Shown here piece after piece: positions 1-10,468 of a stretch of DNA of 64,000 nucleotides (position 1 is the stretch's first letter; every line of letters begins with the position of its first letter). The position numbers and the translations under genes are program-made. This DNA is from Cliona cf. orientalis (taxonomy: Eukaryota > Porifera > Demospongiae > Clionaida > Clionaidae). Under the pieces are notes generated by a model, which saw nothing but the letters and a program-made list of their open reading frames with translations, ran no database searches and was not told the DNA's origin. Where the stretch lies: contig OZ005689.1 of assembly GCA_963930775.1 (NCBI GenBank), forward strand, positions 37,219,493 to 37,283,492, in the 5' to 3' direction.

Positions 1-351
1 TATAGAGATGGAGGCTCACAGTTGCTGGATAAGATAAACCTCAACAAAATAATTGAAAATGCTCTATTCATATTTTGTCCATTGTATTAATGACACCCTC
101 AATTACATCTGTATGAACTTATAGTTTGGTATGTGTTAAAAGCATGATTACGAATCTCATTGACCTCAAGTGACCCCTGCACTAAGTATAGAAGTTGATG
201 TGTATAGTGAAGGATTAATCGATTGGGGAGGGGGTGATTGCCCAGGTGCGATTGACCTTTTGTACAATATTATTATTATGACATGGTGTAGATAAGTGAC
301 GATTACCTAAGATGTGATTTCACTGCATATTTTACATACCTATTATGTCAG

Positions 352-916
352 GAAGGAGGGACTTTCTGTGACAGAGGATCACACCCTACTAGGAGATCCA
401 AAGCTTACTTCACTTACAGAAAGTGAAATGGAGCTATTTACACAACTAGGCGCCATTGGATGTGAAGACATGAACATTCTTTCGTACTCTCAACTGTTGC
501 TAAATAAGACAAACAGAGTAGTATCAGCGGAAGCTTGCACAAAAGCTACGAAGCGTAATGATTCCTGTGTCTCAGTAGTGAATGGTGAAGGATGTCAGTA
601 TGGTTTACTTAAGAAGTTACTAGTGCTCAGACAATCTGAGCAGAGTAAATTTTATGCATTGGTTATTTTCTTAAGAACATCAAGTCTCGAACTCTGTGAA
701 GACCATATTACCCATGCTGCTATTAACCAGCACATCTTGGCCTTTCAACCACCTAGGTATGCTGAATTAATCACTCAGTGTTTTTTTTTGCTTGTTTATT
801 GCACTCTTCTTTATACTTGTAGATCTGAAGAATATTGTATAATTCCTATTGAACATATTGAAGATAAAATATCTGATTATGGATGTTCAAAAGACTACAT
901 CCCATGTATTCATTAG
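352..916 (+). CDS. Unrecognised two-exon protein fragment
   Basis: I do not recognise this protein. An exon appears to start after an acceptor at about 350 (ttatgtcag) and runs open to 756, where a consensus donor (gtatgc) follows. A 66-base intron with a T-rich tract ends at the acceptor tag at 820-822. The second exon, 823-916, continues in frame to a stop codon. The intron is also open if read through, so retention is possible. The predicted protein has no visible signal peptide or membrane segment. Its C-terminal part, with the stretches YGLLKKLLVL and HITHAAINQHILAF, has the feel of C-terminal domains of transposon-borne proteins common in sponge and cnidarian genomes, but that is only an impression. 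The 5' part of the gene would lie to the left of the window. No neighbour suggests a role. Confidence 0.35.
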
Positions 917-1208
917 CATGCTTCCTAATTCTAAAGAAGTAGAATGATAATACCTTTCTCTTTAATATAGTCCCACATGAATTCTTATAATTATTGTCTT
1001 TTGACCATGCACAACCAAAGAATTAATTATTAATAATATTATATTATTGTAACTTGTGATAGATATTGGAATATGTGCATATAATTTGTAACTACCACAC
1101 TATAATATGCATAATATTATTATTATACATTCATTACAATGTCATGGTTGTACATGTTGATCACACTGTTATCACAACAGTATCTGATCTGCCACAGTCT
1201 CTGCACAA

Positions 1209-1480
1209 GGTTATACATGGTTGAATCCAGGTGGTACATGTTCATCATAATAGCCACAATCTCCAAACAGGGTTGTACATGTTCATCATAATGACCACAA
1301 TCTCCATACAGGGTTGTACATGTTCATCATAATGACCACAATCTCCATACAAGGTTGTACATGGTTGTATCAAGGTTGTACATTCTCATCACAATGTAGC
1401 CATCACTGCTACATTCTCCCTACAAGGTTGTACATGCATATTACAAGGTTGTACATGCTTGTAACAAGGTAGCAACACCC
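1209..1480. repeat. 41-bp minisatellite
   Basis: Copies of a unit beginning GGTTGTACATGTTCATCATA start at 1230, 1271 and 1312 (period exactly 41), with a partial copy at 1353. Degraded GGTTGTACATG words continue to about 1480. Sequence before it (917-1208) is AT-rich and shows no gene. At 1525-1600 a short basic open stretch ends at a good donor (ATGgtgagt), so a small exon there is possible but unsupported. Confidence 0.8.
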
Positions 1481-1915
1481 TCACAAGGTTGTGACATACA
1501 TGTTACAACCTTGTCTTTTCTATATGGGTGGCTACAGTGACGACTCCACCGCAAAGCCTATCGCGAGAAAGAAGAAAAACTCTCGAAAACGACGCCATGG
1601 TGAGTCGACAGAGAGTAGATACAGTAGCGATTCTGAATTAAAAATTATTATGCTAATTATCTTTGCTTACTGAAGGGACTTCCTTACAATTACATTGAAC
1701 GGAAGCGAGCCCTTAGTTAATTTATCCTGGTTTCCTGTTTCCGGGGTGGGTGTGACAAACTAATGAGTAGGGTCTGACTCGACTGGTGAGCATGCCCAGA
1801 CCAACCACTTCCTGTATCTTAATGAGATTCATGCTCCATTGATTCAGACATTCCTGTGGCTTTGTTTAATACGGAAATGGACATTAAATTTGTGTACCGT
1901 GAATTAAATATTACC

Positions 1916-2262
1916 TAGTCTCGTGCCCAGCCCCCTTTCACGCACGTGGAGAGAAGGGGTCTGGCCAAACGTGTATAGGGCCCGTGTCGCCGAGGAATGT
2001 ATGACGTCACATATTTATGGTGTGCGTGAATAAGAAACGCGAATAAATTAACATTCCTTTGGATACCGATGGTTCTATTTCGTACGAACGCGCACGCGCA
2101 CAATCGTTAATGTGCATTCCGTTCATGCCCGCGCAATCATGTGACTTGATCTGTGCATCTGATTGGCGCGCACTGTATGTTGCACGGGCAACACGGGCCC
2201 TATACATGTTTGGCCAGACCCCTTCTCTCCGCGTGCGTGAAAGGGGGCTGGGCACGAGACTA
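1916..2262. mobile_element. Short Mutator-like TIR element with 9-bp TSD
   Basis: This 347-bp element has long inverted ends of at least 70 bp with about two mismatches, starting TAGTCTCGTGCCCAGCC. It is flanked by the direct repeat AATATTACC at 1907-1915 and 2263-2271. The homologous segment near 10420 lacks it, which gives an empty site. A 9-bp duplication with long TIRs is the hallmark of Mutator-like elements. It encodes nothing convincing. The same terminal word (TAGTCTYGTGCCCAGCC) recurs in both large inverted arms near 7557 and 22250, so a related end is present there. Confidence 0.85.
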
Positions 2263-2387
2263 AATATTACCCTGCTTATGAGACTGCATGCCACGATCAT
2301 GGCCATAATGCATGCATTATACAATCATTAAGATCATTTTCAAAGACGATCTAGTAGTTCACCAATTATCCCTGAGTAAATTGTATA

Positions 2388-2529
2388 CCGTATAGCCGGA
2401 AATATTGGCGGGCATTAAATTTGGCGGTTGAGTCCAAAATCGCTATTGCAAGAATATTGGCGGATTTAAATTTGGCGGTTCAGTACGGGATCGCCATACG
2501 TATATATGAGAGTATTTGCATAAACACGG
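2388..2529. mobile_element. CCGTA-type short element, partial or diverged copy
   Basis: It begins CCGTATAGCCGGAAATATTG next to TA and carries the repeated word ATTTGGCGG that defines fuller copies at 10469-10686 and 11970-12186. The right end (ACACGG before TA) does not match the family TIR, so the copy is truncated or diverged. The duplicate segment around 10.5 kb carries its family member at a different place, so the two were inserted independently after the segment was duplicated. Confidence 0.7.
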
Positions 2530-2671
2530 TAAATCGTTTTATGAATGACTTTTTTTAATAATCTAACATTCATAGTGTAAATTTAAATATTATTTTAATG
2601 CCCTAAATATTGGTTAATTATTTGTATGGATACTGTCAGTCAGGTAAACTGTTTCCCTTTCCCTGCCACAG

Positions 2672-2935
2672 CTCTAACACACGACAATGTTCTAAAGGAA
2701 CTCAAAGAGCTCAACTGGGAGACACTATTTTATGGTGTCCTTCAGCTCCCTGGGTCTGAGGGGCGGAGGATTGAGAGGATATATGTTTCAGAGGAAGAGC
2801 GTAAGAGTGCAGGAGTGTTATGGTGGGTGGATCACCACCCCCTAGCCTCCTGGAGGCTACTAATAACACGACTGGACGGGGAGGGGGAACATTCACTAGC
2901 CAACCGGATTCATCAGTATGCAGAGAAAGTGACTG
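2672..2935 (+). CDS. Death-fold domain exon, copy A1
   Basis: A 264-base exon is bounded by a T/C-rich acceptor (ccctgccacag) and donor gtatgt. It starts with two bases of a codon and ends with one, so it is symmetric (phase 1). It encodes one six-helix death-fold module: LTHDNVLKELKELNWETL at the start, a central acidic SEEERKSAG, then WWVDHHPLASWRLLITRLD and a final LANRIHQYAEKVTG. This spacing of Trp, acidic turn and the ASWRLL helix is typical of death domains, which act as cytoplasmic homotypic adaptors in apoptosis and innate-immune signalling. The next domain exon follows at 3382. It probably belongs to a death/GTPase/COR gene like the one ending at 16747, or to a duplicated relative of it. 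The start codon of the full gene is not visible. Confidence 0.7.
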
Positions 2936-3381
2936 GTATGTTGAGCAGTGTCTTGTATTGTCATTGACAGGTATATATACAATTCCAGTTAATATACTCA
3001 GATTAATAAGCATGTGCACACCAATTAGTGGGCATGAACATGAGGTACACATGTACAAGGTTGTTCCATCCATGGCATGTGTATAAAGTGTGTAGCCATG
3101 CAGCCAATGCATGAGGTGAATAGTATCTCACAGTAGATCCAGTCACTAGACCATTCTGCTGCTCTGCTTGCATATACTATAGTAATGTGCTCAGTGTGCA
3201 CCTCGATCTGGTAATGGTCGTCAGTTTGTATGTGAGCATGTGTATGGGGTCACCACATGAGTGTGCAGTATGTGTTGGCTGTCACTCCCTGTCCTGTTGG
3301 ATCAGCTCAGAGTTGTAATGATGATTATGGTGTGTGCATAATGTGTACATGATGCAGATCCTTTGTCTCCTTATTCCTCAG

Positions 3382-3651
3382 ACCACAGCTTCACCCGTCA
3401 AAACATCTTCATGGTCACTGCTACAGTTGACGATGATAAACTGGCTACGTGGATTCTGCAAGTGCCGAGCTCCATACGAAAGGAGATAAGAGGGAAAACC
3501 TCTACTTCTGCTGACTTCAGGAAGGGGGCTATAGAGTACTACATCCAGTACTCCCCCCGAGCTACCTGGCCTGAACTGGCTGGACAGCTCTACTACATGG
3601 AATATGGTGGAGCGTTGGCTGCAGCTAGGAGGTTTATCAGGAGAACACCTG
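3382..3651 (+). CDS. Death-like domain exon, copy A2
   Basis: This 270-base phase-1 exon lies between the acceptor ttattcctcag and donor gtaagt. The product runs DHSFTRQNIFMVTATVDDDK, then LQVPSSIRKEIRGK and YSPRATWPELAGQLYY, and ends ALAAARRFIRRTPG. The layout (start helix, short loop around LQVP, W..LA helix, closing helix) is that of a death or death-like module but more diverged than A1. It is uninterrupted. A paralogous exon with about 75 percent identity by eye sits at 11624-11893. Because both splice sites are intact and in the same phase as A1, A1-A2 joining is in frame. Confidence 0.65.
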
Positions 3652-3912
3652 GTAAGTGTGTGTATATACCTCTCTCCAACAGTCCCAGCTCTAATACAAA
3701 CTGTGGCTTAGGGTTGCATACAGAATTTTTTTTCTGGGGGGTGGGGTGGGGTGGGTGGGTAGGGGGGATGGGGATCTCACGGATGACTTACTGCCATGCA
3801 TATACATATTACACATAATATACTAGTAAATAAATCACACAATAATACTGTGATAACAAACTTACTTACTTATGTATGTGATCGTTTCATTTGTGCTGTA
3901 TACATAGTAATA

Positions 3913-4591
3913 TGTGACCCTCCACGAGGAAACCAAGCATAATGCGCTGGATATCAATCTGAGATACAGGCCAAAATAGTTGCCCAAGGTGATAATTATC
4001 GTTTTTCACTTTTTGGTATAGATCGATAGAGGAATCATTCCTCTACACAAAAATCTGCTTCGTAGCTTCTAGAACGCTATACTTACCGAGTTATGGCTCG
4101 AAGAAGTCGGCCGTGTAGCTAACATTGATCGTCCATGATACGGAGCCGTTGCCATAGTTGCAGGTAGGCAAGCACGGCAGCTGCATAGAAAAAACTCTCC
4201 AGTTACTTCTTTCTTCGATTTTGTATACTAACGATCTATAGACACGCTTATCTTTTCGTTCTTTTCCATCGAAACGCCGGCTGCTGCTCTCTTTCCAACG
4301 TGTTGGCAGCCATCTAGCTCTTTGACTTAGTGGGCGGGGCCACGTATTTACCATAAACGGCGAATATACGGACTTCCGCGTGCAACGTACGTAGCAATGT
4401 TCAATGCAATTTTTTGCAATACTTTAGTACGGGCGATCCGGGTATATTTTTGCTCATATCTCCATGACTACACGGGCTAGAGACTTCAAATTTGCTGGAG
4501 CAATAGTTCAAAGGTTGTAGTTGGTAATGGTGGCCTTAACTCAAAAAATTTTTTCCGCGCACTATGCTTGGTTTACTCGTGGAGGGTCACA
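3913..4591. mobile_element. 679-bp TIR element, TA target
   Basis: The inverted ends TGTGACCCTCCACGAG...ACCAAGCAT match at both termini, and TA flanks each side (3911-3912, 4592-4593). The interior shows no convincing coding sequence. A TA duplication fits the Tc1/mariner-pogo group or another TA-inserting family; the family is not identified. Confidence 0.8.
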
Positions 4592-4593
4592 TA

Positions 4594-5035
4594 TACACAC
4601 GTCACACATGTACACACAGACTGCCATCTCACACACGCACGCACACACACAGTGACATCTCACACATAAACATGCACACACACAGATATTGCCATCTCAC
4701 ACACGCACACACACACACACGTATGTACACACAGATTGCTACCTCATGCACACATGCACACACACACACATGTACACACATTTCCATCTCACACATGCAC
4801 GCACACACAGCGACATCACACACACACACACATTTCACACACCCACATGCACACACACACACACACACGCATGTACACACATTTCCATCTCACGCATGCA
4901 TGCACACACAGCGACATCACACACACACATCTCACACACGCATGCACAGAGTGACATCTCATATACAGATGCACATGCACACACAGAATAACATCTCACA
5001 TACGCACACAAACGCATACTAGTGCACATGTACAC
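4594..5035. repeat. CA-rich minisatellite and microsatellite
   Basis: Irregular (CA)n tracts are built into a larger unit of the form catctcacacacgcacg plus variable CA runs, repeated about nine times. Open frames here are low-complexity artefacts rich in His and Thr. Confidence 0.85.
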
Positions 5036-5072
5036 ACTCCTATAGATACTTGACATTACCTGCATGCTGCAG

Positions 5073-5273
5073 GCAGTGTGGATCGAGTACAAGCTGGCTT
5101 CCGATGAAGCGGATATCAAAGCAGCGGCCTATACCACCTTCACCTCTCTCTGGTGTCAGTTGGCACCCCACATAACTGTCATGAAACCTATGTCAGATTT
5201 GTGTTGGGTGTGCCAACAAAATAGTGTCAAAATCATGAGGGCTGCTAACACCCCAGAATCAGCAAAGTCACAA
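5073..5273 (+). CDS. Isolated exon, cysteine-motif protein of possible transposon origin
   Basis: This 201-base phase-0 exon lies between the acceptor ctgcatgctgcag and donor gtaact and encodes 67 residues. Visible motifs are MKPMSDLCWVCQQN (a CxxC pair) followed by RAANTPESAKSQ. I associate this DLCWxCQ pattern with multi-exon proteins carried by transposons in cnidarians and sponges, but cannot name a family. The downstream (TTTGGG)n array starts 80 bases beyond the donor, so the following exons, if any, would lie beyond the array or have been lost. Flanking exons were not found. Confidence 0.4.
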
Positions 5274-5352
5274 GTAACTATTAAAATTAATACATCTACA
5301 TACCGAAGGACGTTATCACAGTCTGTGATTCATAGGTGCTCAAGGACGCGGA

Positions 5353-6875
5353 GTTTGGGTTTGGGTTTGGGTTTGGGTTTGGGTTTGGGTTTGGGTTCGG
5401 GTTTGGGTTTGGGTTTGGTTCGGGTTCGGGTTCGGGTTCGGGTTTGGGTTTGGGTTTGGGTTTGGGTTTGGGTTTGGGTTTGGGTTTGGGTTTGGGTTTG
5501 GGTTTGGGTTTGGGTTTGGGTTTGGGTTTGGGTTTGGGTTTGGGTTTGGGTTTGGGTTTGGGTTTGGGTTTGGGTTTGGGTTTGGGTTTGGGTTTGGGTT
5601 TGGGTTTCGGGTTTGGGTTTGGGTTTGGGTTCGGTTCGGGTTCGGGTTCGGTTTGGGTTTGGGTTTGGGTTTGGGTTCGGGTTTGGGTTTGGGTTTGGGT
5701 TCGGGTTTGGGTTTGGGTTTGGGTTTGGGTTTGGGTTTGGGTTTGGGTTCGGGTTCGGGTTTGGGTTTGGGTTTGGGTTTGGGTTTGGGTTTGGGTTTGG
5801 GTTTGGGTTTGGGTTTGGGTTTGGGTTTGGGTTTGGGTTTGGGTTTGGGTTTGGGTTTGGGTTTGGGTTTGGGTTTGGGTTTGGGTTTGGGTTTGGGTTT
5901 GGGTTTGGGTTTGGGTTTGGGTTTGGGTTTGGGTTTGGGTTTGGGTTTGGGTTTGGGTTTGGGTTTGGGTTTGGGTTTGGGTTTGGGTTTGGGTTTGGGT
6001 TTGGGTTTGGGTTTGGGTTTGGGTTTGGGTTTGGGTTTGGGTTTGGGTTTGGGTTTGGGTTTGGGTTTGGGTTTGGGTTTGGGTTTGGGTTTGGGTTTGG
6101 GTTTGGGTTTGGGTTTGGGTTTGGGTTTGGGTTTGGGTTTGGGTTTGGGTTTGGGTTTGGGTTTGGGTTTGGGTTTGGGTTTGGGTTTGGGTTTGGGTTT
6201 GGGTTTGGGTTTGGGTTTGGGTTTGGGTTTGGGTTTGGGTTTGGGTTTGGGTTTGGGTTTGGGTTTGGGTTTGGGTTTGGGTTTGGGTTTGGGTTTGGGT
6301 TTGGGTTTGGGTTTGGGTTTGGGTTTGGGTTTGGGTTGGGTTGGGTTTGGGTTTGGGTTTGGGTTTGGGTTTGGGTTTGGTGGGTTTGGGTTTGGGTTTG
6401 GGTTTGGGTTTGGGGTTCGGGTTCGGGTTCGGGTTCGGGTTCGGGTTCGGGTTGGGTTTGGGTTTGGGTTTGGGTTTGGGTTTGGGTTTGGGTTTGGGTT
6501 TGGGTTTGGGTTTGGGTTTGGGTTTGGGTTTGGGTTGGGTTTGGGTTTGGGTTTGGGTTTGGGTTTGGGTTTGGGTTGGGTTTGGGTTTGGGTTTGGGTT
6601 TGGGTTTGGGTTTGGGTTTGGGTTTGGGTTTGGGTTTGGGTTTGGGTTTGGGTTTGGGTTTGGGTTGGTTTGGGGGTTTGGGTTCCGGGTTTGGGTTCGG
6701 GTTGGTCGGGTTTGGGTTTGGGTTGGTAATGGTTTTGGGTTTGGGTTTGGGTTTGGGTTTGGGTTTGGGTTTGGGTTGGGTTTGGGTTTGGGTTTGGGTT
6801 TGGGTTTGGGTTTGGGGTTTGGGTGTTGGGTTTGGGTTTGGGTTTGGGTTTGGGTTGGGTTTGGGTTGGGTTGGG
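5353..6875 (+). repeat. (TTTGGG)n satellite array with TTCGGG variant blocks
   Basis: About 1.5 kb of the hexamer TTTGGG, with a perfectly homogeneous core of several hundred bases (about 5760-6335). TTCGGG variants occur in clusters (for example 5417-5445, 5630-5652, 6415-6450) rather than singly. Toward the gap the array becomes irregular, with GGTTGGG slips. All long open frames here are artefacts. It is G-rich on the + strand and has the sequence needed for G-quadruplexes. Confidence 0.97.
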
Positions 6876-7075
6876 NNNNNNNNNNNNNNNNNNNNNNNNN
6901 NNNNNNNNNNNNNNNNNNNNNNNNNNNNNNNNNNNNNNNNNNNNNNNNNNNNNNNNNNNNNNNNNNNNNNNNNNNNNNNNNNNNNNNNNNNNNNNNNNNN
7001 NNNNNNNNNNNNNNNNNNNNNNNNNNNNNNNNNNNNNNNNNNNNNNNNNNNNNNNNNNNNNNNNNNNNNNNNNNN
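6876..7075. other. Assembly gap (200 N)
   Basis: Exactly 200 undetermined bases directly follow the hexamer array. A round 200 is usually a placeholder length, so the true array size is unknown. Confidence 0.98.
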
Positions 7076-7254
7076 TATAGCTAATACTGAGTGCTAGACG
7101 GCTAGTGAGTAGTGGGGGGGGGGGGGGGGGGTTGGGTTTCGCTAATCGGTTAGTGATGAGAGGTTATGGGTTTAGGCTATGGTTGTTGACAAAGGGTTAG
7201 TATTATAGTGACAAGGTGTATAAAGATGGCAAAAAACTACATCCAGCAGCAGCG

Positions 7255-7327
7255 AGCTGGGTTGGCAGAGCGGACTAGGGCTAGGGTTGGTGGAGCGGTG
7301 GGCGTGGGTTCAAATCCCGCTTGATCT
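7255..7327 (+). pseudogene. tRNA-like sequence (Leu/Ser-type), SINE head or tRNA pseudogene
   Basis: An A-box-like TTGGCAGAGCGGACTAGGG and a perfect B-box GGTTCAAATCC are present, with a T-arm stem GTGGG/CCCGC. The bases that should form the acceptor stem do not pair, and a classic anticodon arm is not clear. A transcribed tRNA is therefore unlikely. A polymerase III promoter remnant is plausible. The inverted copy at 22489-22560 has GGGTTCGAAACCC instead. Confidence 0.6.
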
Positions 7328-7914
7328 TTAGATTTTTTTATTCCACTTTTGAAAAATTTTCTAAGTTTTTTGGCGGGCTAGTTTGCCGGTACTCGAAGCG
7401 CTAAATTTTCAGTACCGGTGCCGGTACGGTAGACACAGCCTTTTTTCAATTGTTGCTGTTTGAGTTAGCACTGTATATCAATCTGTGATGGCAATTTTGA
7501 TCTCCCTACAATGCATGGTGCAAGTACAAGCCACATTGAGACTACTATCCCCGTAATCAGTAGTCTTGTGCCCAGCCTCTATGTTGCATGCAGAAAATAA
7601 AAGTATGGTGAAATGCGCATGGTTCCGGCAATATCTCATTGCGTCCTTTCAGAATAGTGTCCGTAAAGTTCAGACGAGGGCAATAAGCTCAAATGTAGCT
7701 GGCGAGGACGTGGATGATCCATGCCTACCTACTGGGACAGGAAAATCTCATTTATACAGCTGCCATTTGATCGTCTGGTTGAGAATCAGGCACTGAGACA
7801 CTCGGACTCCATAATTTGCCAAGATTGTGCTTTCAAGGCGTCGGTTGGGTGTAAGGCTGCGTGAATTGTGCATATTATAAGCAAAACATCGTTATAACGC
7901 TATCACTGATAATA

Positions 7915-8211
7915 CAGTGGAACCCTGCATGATGGACACTCCTCAACGGCGGACACCTGCGATATAACGGAAAATTCTGAATGTCCGGATTGTCTTTCCA
8001 TAGACTTCAATACATTCAACCCCCCTCAACAGCGGACACCACGCTATTCCGTATAACGGACACTTATTTTGGTCCCGCAGTGATGCTTTATCATAGCTGG
8101 CCTCGATTGTAGGAGGGGCATGGTCAACCACTACCCCTGAGCTAAGGACACTTCGCTATAGCAGACTAAAATTTTGGTCCCAATGGTGTCCGCTTTAGAG
8201 GGTTTCCACTG
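7915..8211. mobile_element. pogo/Tigger-like short element (TA target)
   Basis: The ends CAGTGGAACCCTGCATGATG and, inverted, CAGTGGAAACCCTCTAAAGC are flanked by TA. Internal words such as TATAACGGACACT and TAGTCCGCTATAG are subterminal inverted repeats. The terminal CAGT-type sequence with a TA duplication resembles pogo/Tigger elements. It has no coding capacity. It is shared by both arms, so it was present before the arms duplicated. Confidence 0.75.
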
Positions 8212-9104
8212 TATTTGTTTGCGTGTCATAATAATATTACGTCGTGTACATCTGGAACCAAAGTTGAAAAAACATTTCACCACACTCTTTTTCCGATCTG
8301 CGTATGGGTACGAGAATATGCAATCAGGTACTTTGGGAAAACTTCCGTTCCTTTGGTAACATATCAGGAGGAGGAGGAAGGATCTGGTGTTGTGCCCATA
8401 CTGGAGTTGTACAAGTGCTTAGCTGCTATGCCTGTGTGCAAAACCTCACTCGTGAGATGTAGTCTGAGTAGCCTAGCAAGCCCTGTAAAAATTGGTGATG
8501 ACGTGGAGCAATCTGATTGAGCTCCACTCCTGGCTGCAGCAGGTACTAGTCTCGTATACATAGGCATATTATACACCAGAGCCTTCCTCCTCCCCAGTCA
8601 TAACAATACAAACCTAGCGTTCCAAGCCCAGTAAAATCAGGCGACATGCATCATACAGTTCCATAGTCAGGAAAGGCGAGAAAACTATCAGTACGCCATA
8701 TTATGCACCTATCAATATAATGCCCCACTACTCCCCTCCCGGGCGCTATAGGGGGCAACACAGGGGGATTGACATAGAAAACCAAGCCCCAGACAGGGGC
8801 ATTTGATTTGCATGTATTCGATATTTGTCAAATCCCCTATCATTTCCCCACCCTGGAAGGGGGAGAGTGGGGATTTGACAGACGAGGCTGACCCCACCTT
8901 ACGGGAAGTTGACAAGTTCATTAGTCAAATCCCCACCTAGCCCCTATGGTGCCCGGGAGGGGGGTAGTGGGGGATTACATTGATAGGTGCATTATTATAT
9001 TATGCTCACACAAATAGGGATCATCTCACAACTATGAGAATCGAATCGTGTCACACACGACAGACACAGACACACACACAAAACTTACCTATAATCAATC
9101 TCGG

Positions 9105-9290
9105 TAGTGCGCAGACGAAGTTCACGTAGTCTCGTTCCGGTTCCCAGACGAAAGTTCACGTGGCACGATGGCCGATATGCGCACGCGCAGTTTGACAGGG
9201 GAGGGGCTGATGCAGATATGCGCGTGCGCAGTTGGACAGGGGAGGGGCTGATGTATGTGCATTTGGAAGGGGTGGGGCTGAAAGCACGAC
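9105..9290. promoter_or_regulatory. Promoter-like block with NRF1-type and GC-box repeats
   Basis: About two and a half tandem copies of a 37-39 base unit contain TGCGCACGCGCA or TGCGCGTGCGCA, followed by GACAGGGGAGGGGCTGATG. These match the palindromic NRF1 consensus and a GC box, respectively. It is CpG-rich in an AT-rich setting. In the arm-2 orientation a good donor (ATTATAGgtaagt) follows at about 20398, as expected for a short non-coding first exon. Confidence 0.45.
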
Positions 9291-9433
9291 CTTTGACCTT
9301 AAAATTGACGACCGACAGCGGATACCAAACGGAGTCATTCATGTCTCCTACAACGCTAAAAATGCTCAGCAACGGGTAAGCGGCTAAAATAGACTTATAT
9401 CAGCGCTTTTGGGGCAATTTGGGGATATATCCA

Positions 9434-9497
9434 CCCACGCAATTAAATGGTACCTTAAGTTGTAGAAGTAAGTTAAGGTACCATTTAATTGCGTGGG
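9434..9497. repeat. 25-bp perfect palindrome at the end of arm 1
   Basis: CCCACGCAATTAAATGGTAC... at 9434-9458 is repeated inverted at 9473-9497 with a 14-base loop. Arm 2 ends at the same word (20027-20050) without the second half, so the inverted pair marks a terminus or a junction. Confidence 0.9.
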
Positions 9498-9868
9498 CGT
9501 GAGCGTCAGGAATGGCTAATTCAATTAGCGAATCGTGAAGGGGCGTGGCCGAAGAGGCCATACGAGTGCTTTTGGTCGAAGGTGGGCGTGTCCAGGATCG
9601 GCCAGGGATGATTATGCGCGTGTAATTAGCGACCGGAAGTGGCCCCTGAAGAAAAGGCCGGTAATTGCCCACATCAAAGCAAGATCAAAGCATTCTTTCT
9701 TAAACGGAAGTGAGCCCTTAATTAATTTATCCTAATTTCCTGTTTCAGGGGTAGGTGATGTGGCAAACTAATGAGTAGGGTCTTACTCTATTGGTGAGCA
9801 AGCCCAGACCAACCACTTCCTGTATCTCAATGAGATTCATGCTCCATTCATTCCTCTGGCTTTGTTTA

Positions 9869-10377
9869 AAGGCATTGTGTCACGATATAAGTGGTGATTG
9901 TTTCTAAATGTAGATCTAGTATACGGACTCACATTGTCAAAAATTGCGCGCATACAAAATATTATTGCGCACTCCTTGTGAACGCCAGAACACCATCGAA
10001 CGACAAGGCAAGGACTTGCTACTCGTGGCGCTGCTAGAGGACTGGTATCTCTATCTGCTTGTCGACCTACTCTCGCTCGCTAAAGGTAAATCTACTCGTG
10101 GTATACTACCTTGCACGTGGTAGATCTAGCTAGACATAGACATCGCTACTCTGGCATGGCCGACTCTTGCCCGTCCTCTTACCTTCCTCCGCTAGTTGAC
10201 GACCTTCCAGCTCCAACACTTGAGCCTTTTTTGGACTGATCGCGTTCAGCTATAGCGAACTATAACCGTTGCTTGAAAAGTGGCTACAATGTACCAGATT
10301 TAATCTAATGGGCGCGGTTACATCACATGTGACACTAATTTACTAAAAATAGCCCTTATATCGTGGCACAATGCCTT
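9869..10377. mobile_element. 509-bp TIR element with TA duplication and empty site
   Basis: The ends AAGGCATTGTGTCACGATAT and inverted AAGGCATTGTGCCACGATAT are flanked by TA. Paralogous sequence at 1862-1872 (tttgtttaatacgg) is the uninterrupted site. The interior has no recognisable coding region. Confidence 0.88.
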
Positions 10378-10468
10378 TAATACGGAAATGGACAGTAAAT
10401 TTGTGTATTGTGAATTAAATATTCCCCTGCTTATGAGACTGCATGCCATAATCATGGCTTTAAGATCA

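Larger units (their letters stand above)
7076..9458. repeat. Large inverted repeat, arm 1
   Basis: This arm matches 20027-22740 in reverse orientation at high identity. For instance, the 90-codon open frame shared by both (9107-9379 here) differs at only a few positions. It contains, in order, a G run, a tRNA-like sequence, a block with AGTACCGGTGCCGGTAC words, a Mutator-type terminal word, a pogo-like short element, a GAGGAGGAAGG region, and a CpG-rich promoter-like block. No recognisable protein is encoded. Arm 2 is longer because a 300-bp piece is duplicated in it. Confidence 0.9.

Noticed and set aside
1915..2331. Open frames on both strands around 2.0-2.3 kb
   Set aside because: They lie within the long TIRs of a short Mutator-like element and mirror one another.
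2644..2671. A 28-base intron between GTCAGTCAG and CTCTAAC
   Set aside because: It would be too short for normal splicing. The acceptor is better explained as the end of a longer upstream intron.
4564..5119. His/Thr-rich or Cys/Val-rich open frames
   Set aside because: Artefacts of the CA minisatellite, open in several frames on both strands.
5353..6875. A chromosome end (true telomere)
   Set aside because: The unit is TTTGGG rather than a known animal telomere repeat, and unique sequence continues on both sides.
5064..7097. Long open frames of Gly-Leu, Gly-Phe or Val-Trp dipeptides
   Set aside because: They are translations of the hexamer array and, partly, of N bases; all three frames are open because the unit has no stop.
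7255..7327. A functional tRNA-Leu gene
   Set aside because: No pairing acceptor stem and no clear anticodon arm in either copy.
9085..9379. A conserved 90-95 residue protein present in both large arms
   Set aside because: Three overlapping frames are all open in this GC-rich block. Conservation is explained by arm duplication, and the sequence looks like tandem promoter motifs.
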